DNA of 5,451 nucleotides. It comes from JASGDB01 sp049841315 (GTDB taxonomy: Bacteria > Bacteroidota > Bacteroidia > Flavobacteriales > Weeksellaceae). Below the pieces are notes generated by a model. The model saw nothing but the letters and a program-made list of their open reading frames with translations, was not told the DNA's origin and did no database searches. Positions 5,295-5,451 of this stretch are shown here, piece after piece (within the stretch, counting starts at the first letter, position 1; every line of letters begins with the position of its first letter). Made by a program: the position numbers and the translations under genes. Location of the stretch: positions 1 through 5,451 of the forward strand of contig JASGDB010000034.1 of assembly GCA_049841315.1 (NCBI GenBank). The letters run 5' to 3'.

Positions 5295-5330
5295 GAGTTT
5301 TAGAGCCTGTTTAAAAACTATTAAGAAATA

Positions 5331-5390
5331 AAATTTTCAGGGATTTTTCTTTTTCCCGTCCCTAAAGGGTGGAGAAATCCCTGAAAATTT
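5331..5390. repeat. Hairpin A inside the palindromic element
   Basis: AAATTTTCAGGGATTT (5331-5346) is perfectly complementary to AAATCCCTGAAAATTT (5375-5390). The 28-base loop contains CCCTAAAGGGT (5360-5370). As RNA it could end the DUF3078 transcript, although no T tract follows the right arm. Confidence 0.85.
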
Positions 5391-5440
5391 CATCAAAATT
5401 ATACCCTTTAGGGTTAGGGAAATTAATTTTGATGAAATTT
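5385..5440. repeat. Hairpin B inside the palindromic element
   Basis: AAATTTCATCAAAATT (5385-5400) is perfectly complementary to AATTTTGATGAAATTT (5425-5440). The 24-base loop contains ACCCTTTAGGG (5403-5413), the exact reverse complement of the 11 bases in the loop of hairpin A. The left arm shares AAATTT (5385-5390) with the right arm of hairpin A. Confidence 0.85.
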
Positions 5441-5451
5441 AAACAGGCTCT

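Larger units (their letters stand above)
5302..5451. mobile_element. MITE-like palindromic element, ~150 bp
   Basis: AGAGCCTGTTTAAA (5302-5315) and TTTAAACAGGCTCT (5438-5451) are perfect 14-bp terminal inverted repeats around a gene-free core. Size, lack of coding and ends of the form GAGCCTGTTTAAA fit a miniature element mobilised by an IS5-like transposase. The outermost A/T pair could be half of a TA target duplication, leaving 13-bp repeats and a 148-bp element. In that case base 5452, just outside the window, should be A. The right end resembles the insertion-sequence end at 106-122. It lies just after the second DUF3078 gene and probably forms its 3' untranslated region. Confidence 0.7.

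Noticed and set aside
5360..5420. Telomere-like or CRISPR-like repeat because of recurring CCCTA/TTAGGG strings
   Set aside because: The strings are accounted for by the complementary loops of the two hairpins; there is no regular repeat-spacer pattern.

Overview
The window looks like chromosomal DNA from a flavobacterium of the Chryseobacterium/Weeksellaceae kind. Three things point there: Bacteroidota-type promoter motifs (TAnnTTTG at -7), signal peptides that end just before Gln, and two DUF3078 outer-membrane-type proteins that are essentially a Bacteroidota family. The assignment rests on protein features and promoter style only.

Layout. Bases 1-121 hold the C-terminal end of an IS5-like DDE transposase and the probable right end of its insertion sequence. 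A small basic orphan protein follows (304-480) with a strong hairpin behind it. Next comes a 69-bp relic of the 5' end of nadC (539-607), then a type II toxin-antitoxin pair of the HigB/HigA kind (677-1283), then the complete nadC (1318-2178). The relic and the true nadC start form direct repeats on either side of the toxin-antitoxin module. This marks an insertion or allele-replacement scar at the 5' end of a housekeeping NAD-biosynthesis gene. A rhomboid-family membrane protease gene lies convergent to nadC (2249-3033, minus strand). It is broken by a single-base frameshift in a run of seven T residues, between the catalytic Ser and the catalytic His. Divergent from it are two tandem DUF3078 genes (3206-4318 and 4365-5294). 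The window closes with a 150-bp palindromic, MITE-like element (5302-5451): 14-bp perfect terminal inverted repeats enclosing two 16-bp perfect hairpins whose loops are complementary to each other.

How the parts work together. higB and higA overlap and should be co-transcribed from a promoter at 643-674, which contains a near-perfect palindrome, a likely HigA operator. nadC starts 34 bp after higA with no recognisable promoter of its own, so NAD biosynthesis may now be read from the toxin-antitoxin promoter. The DUF3078 pair looks like a two-gene envelope unit. The two mobile-element ends at the window edges have similar termini (13 of 17 positions), suggesting related IS5-like families on both sides.

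Most interesting: the nadC 5' relic flanking higBA, and the structured terminal element. Least certain: exact insertion-sequence boundaries, promoter calls, and whether the rhomboid frameshift is biological or a read error.
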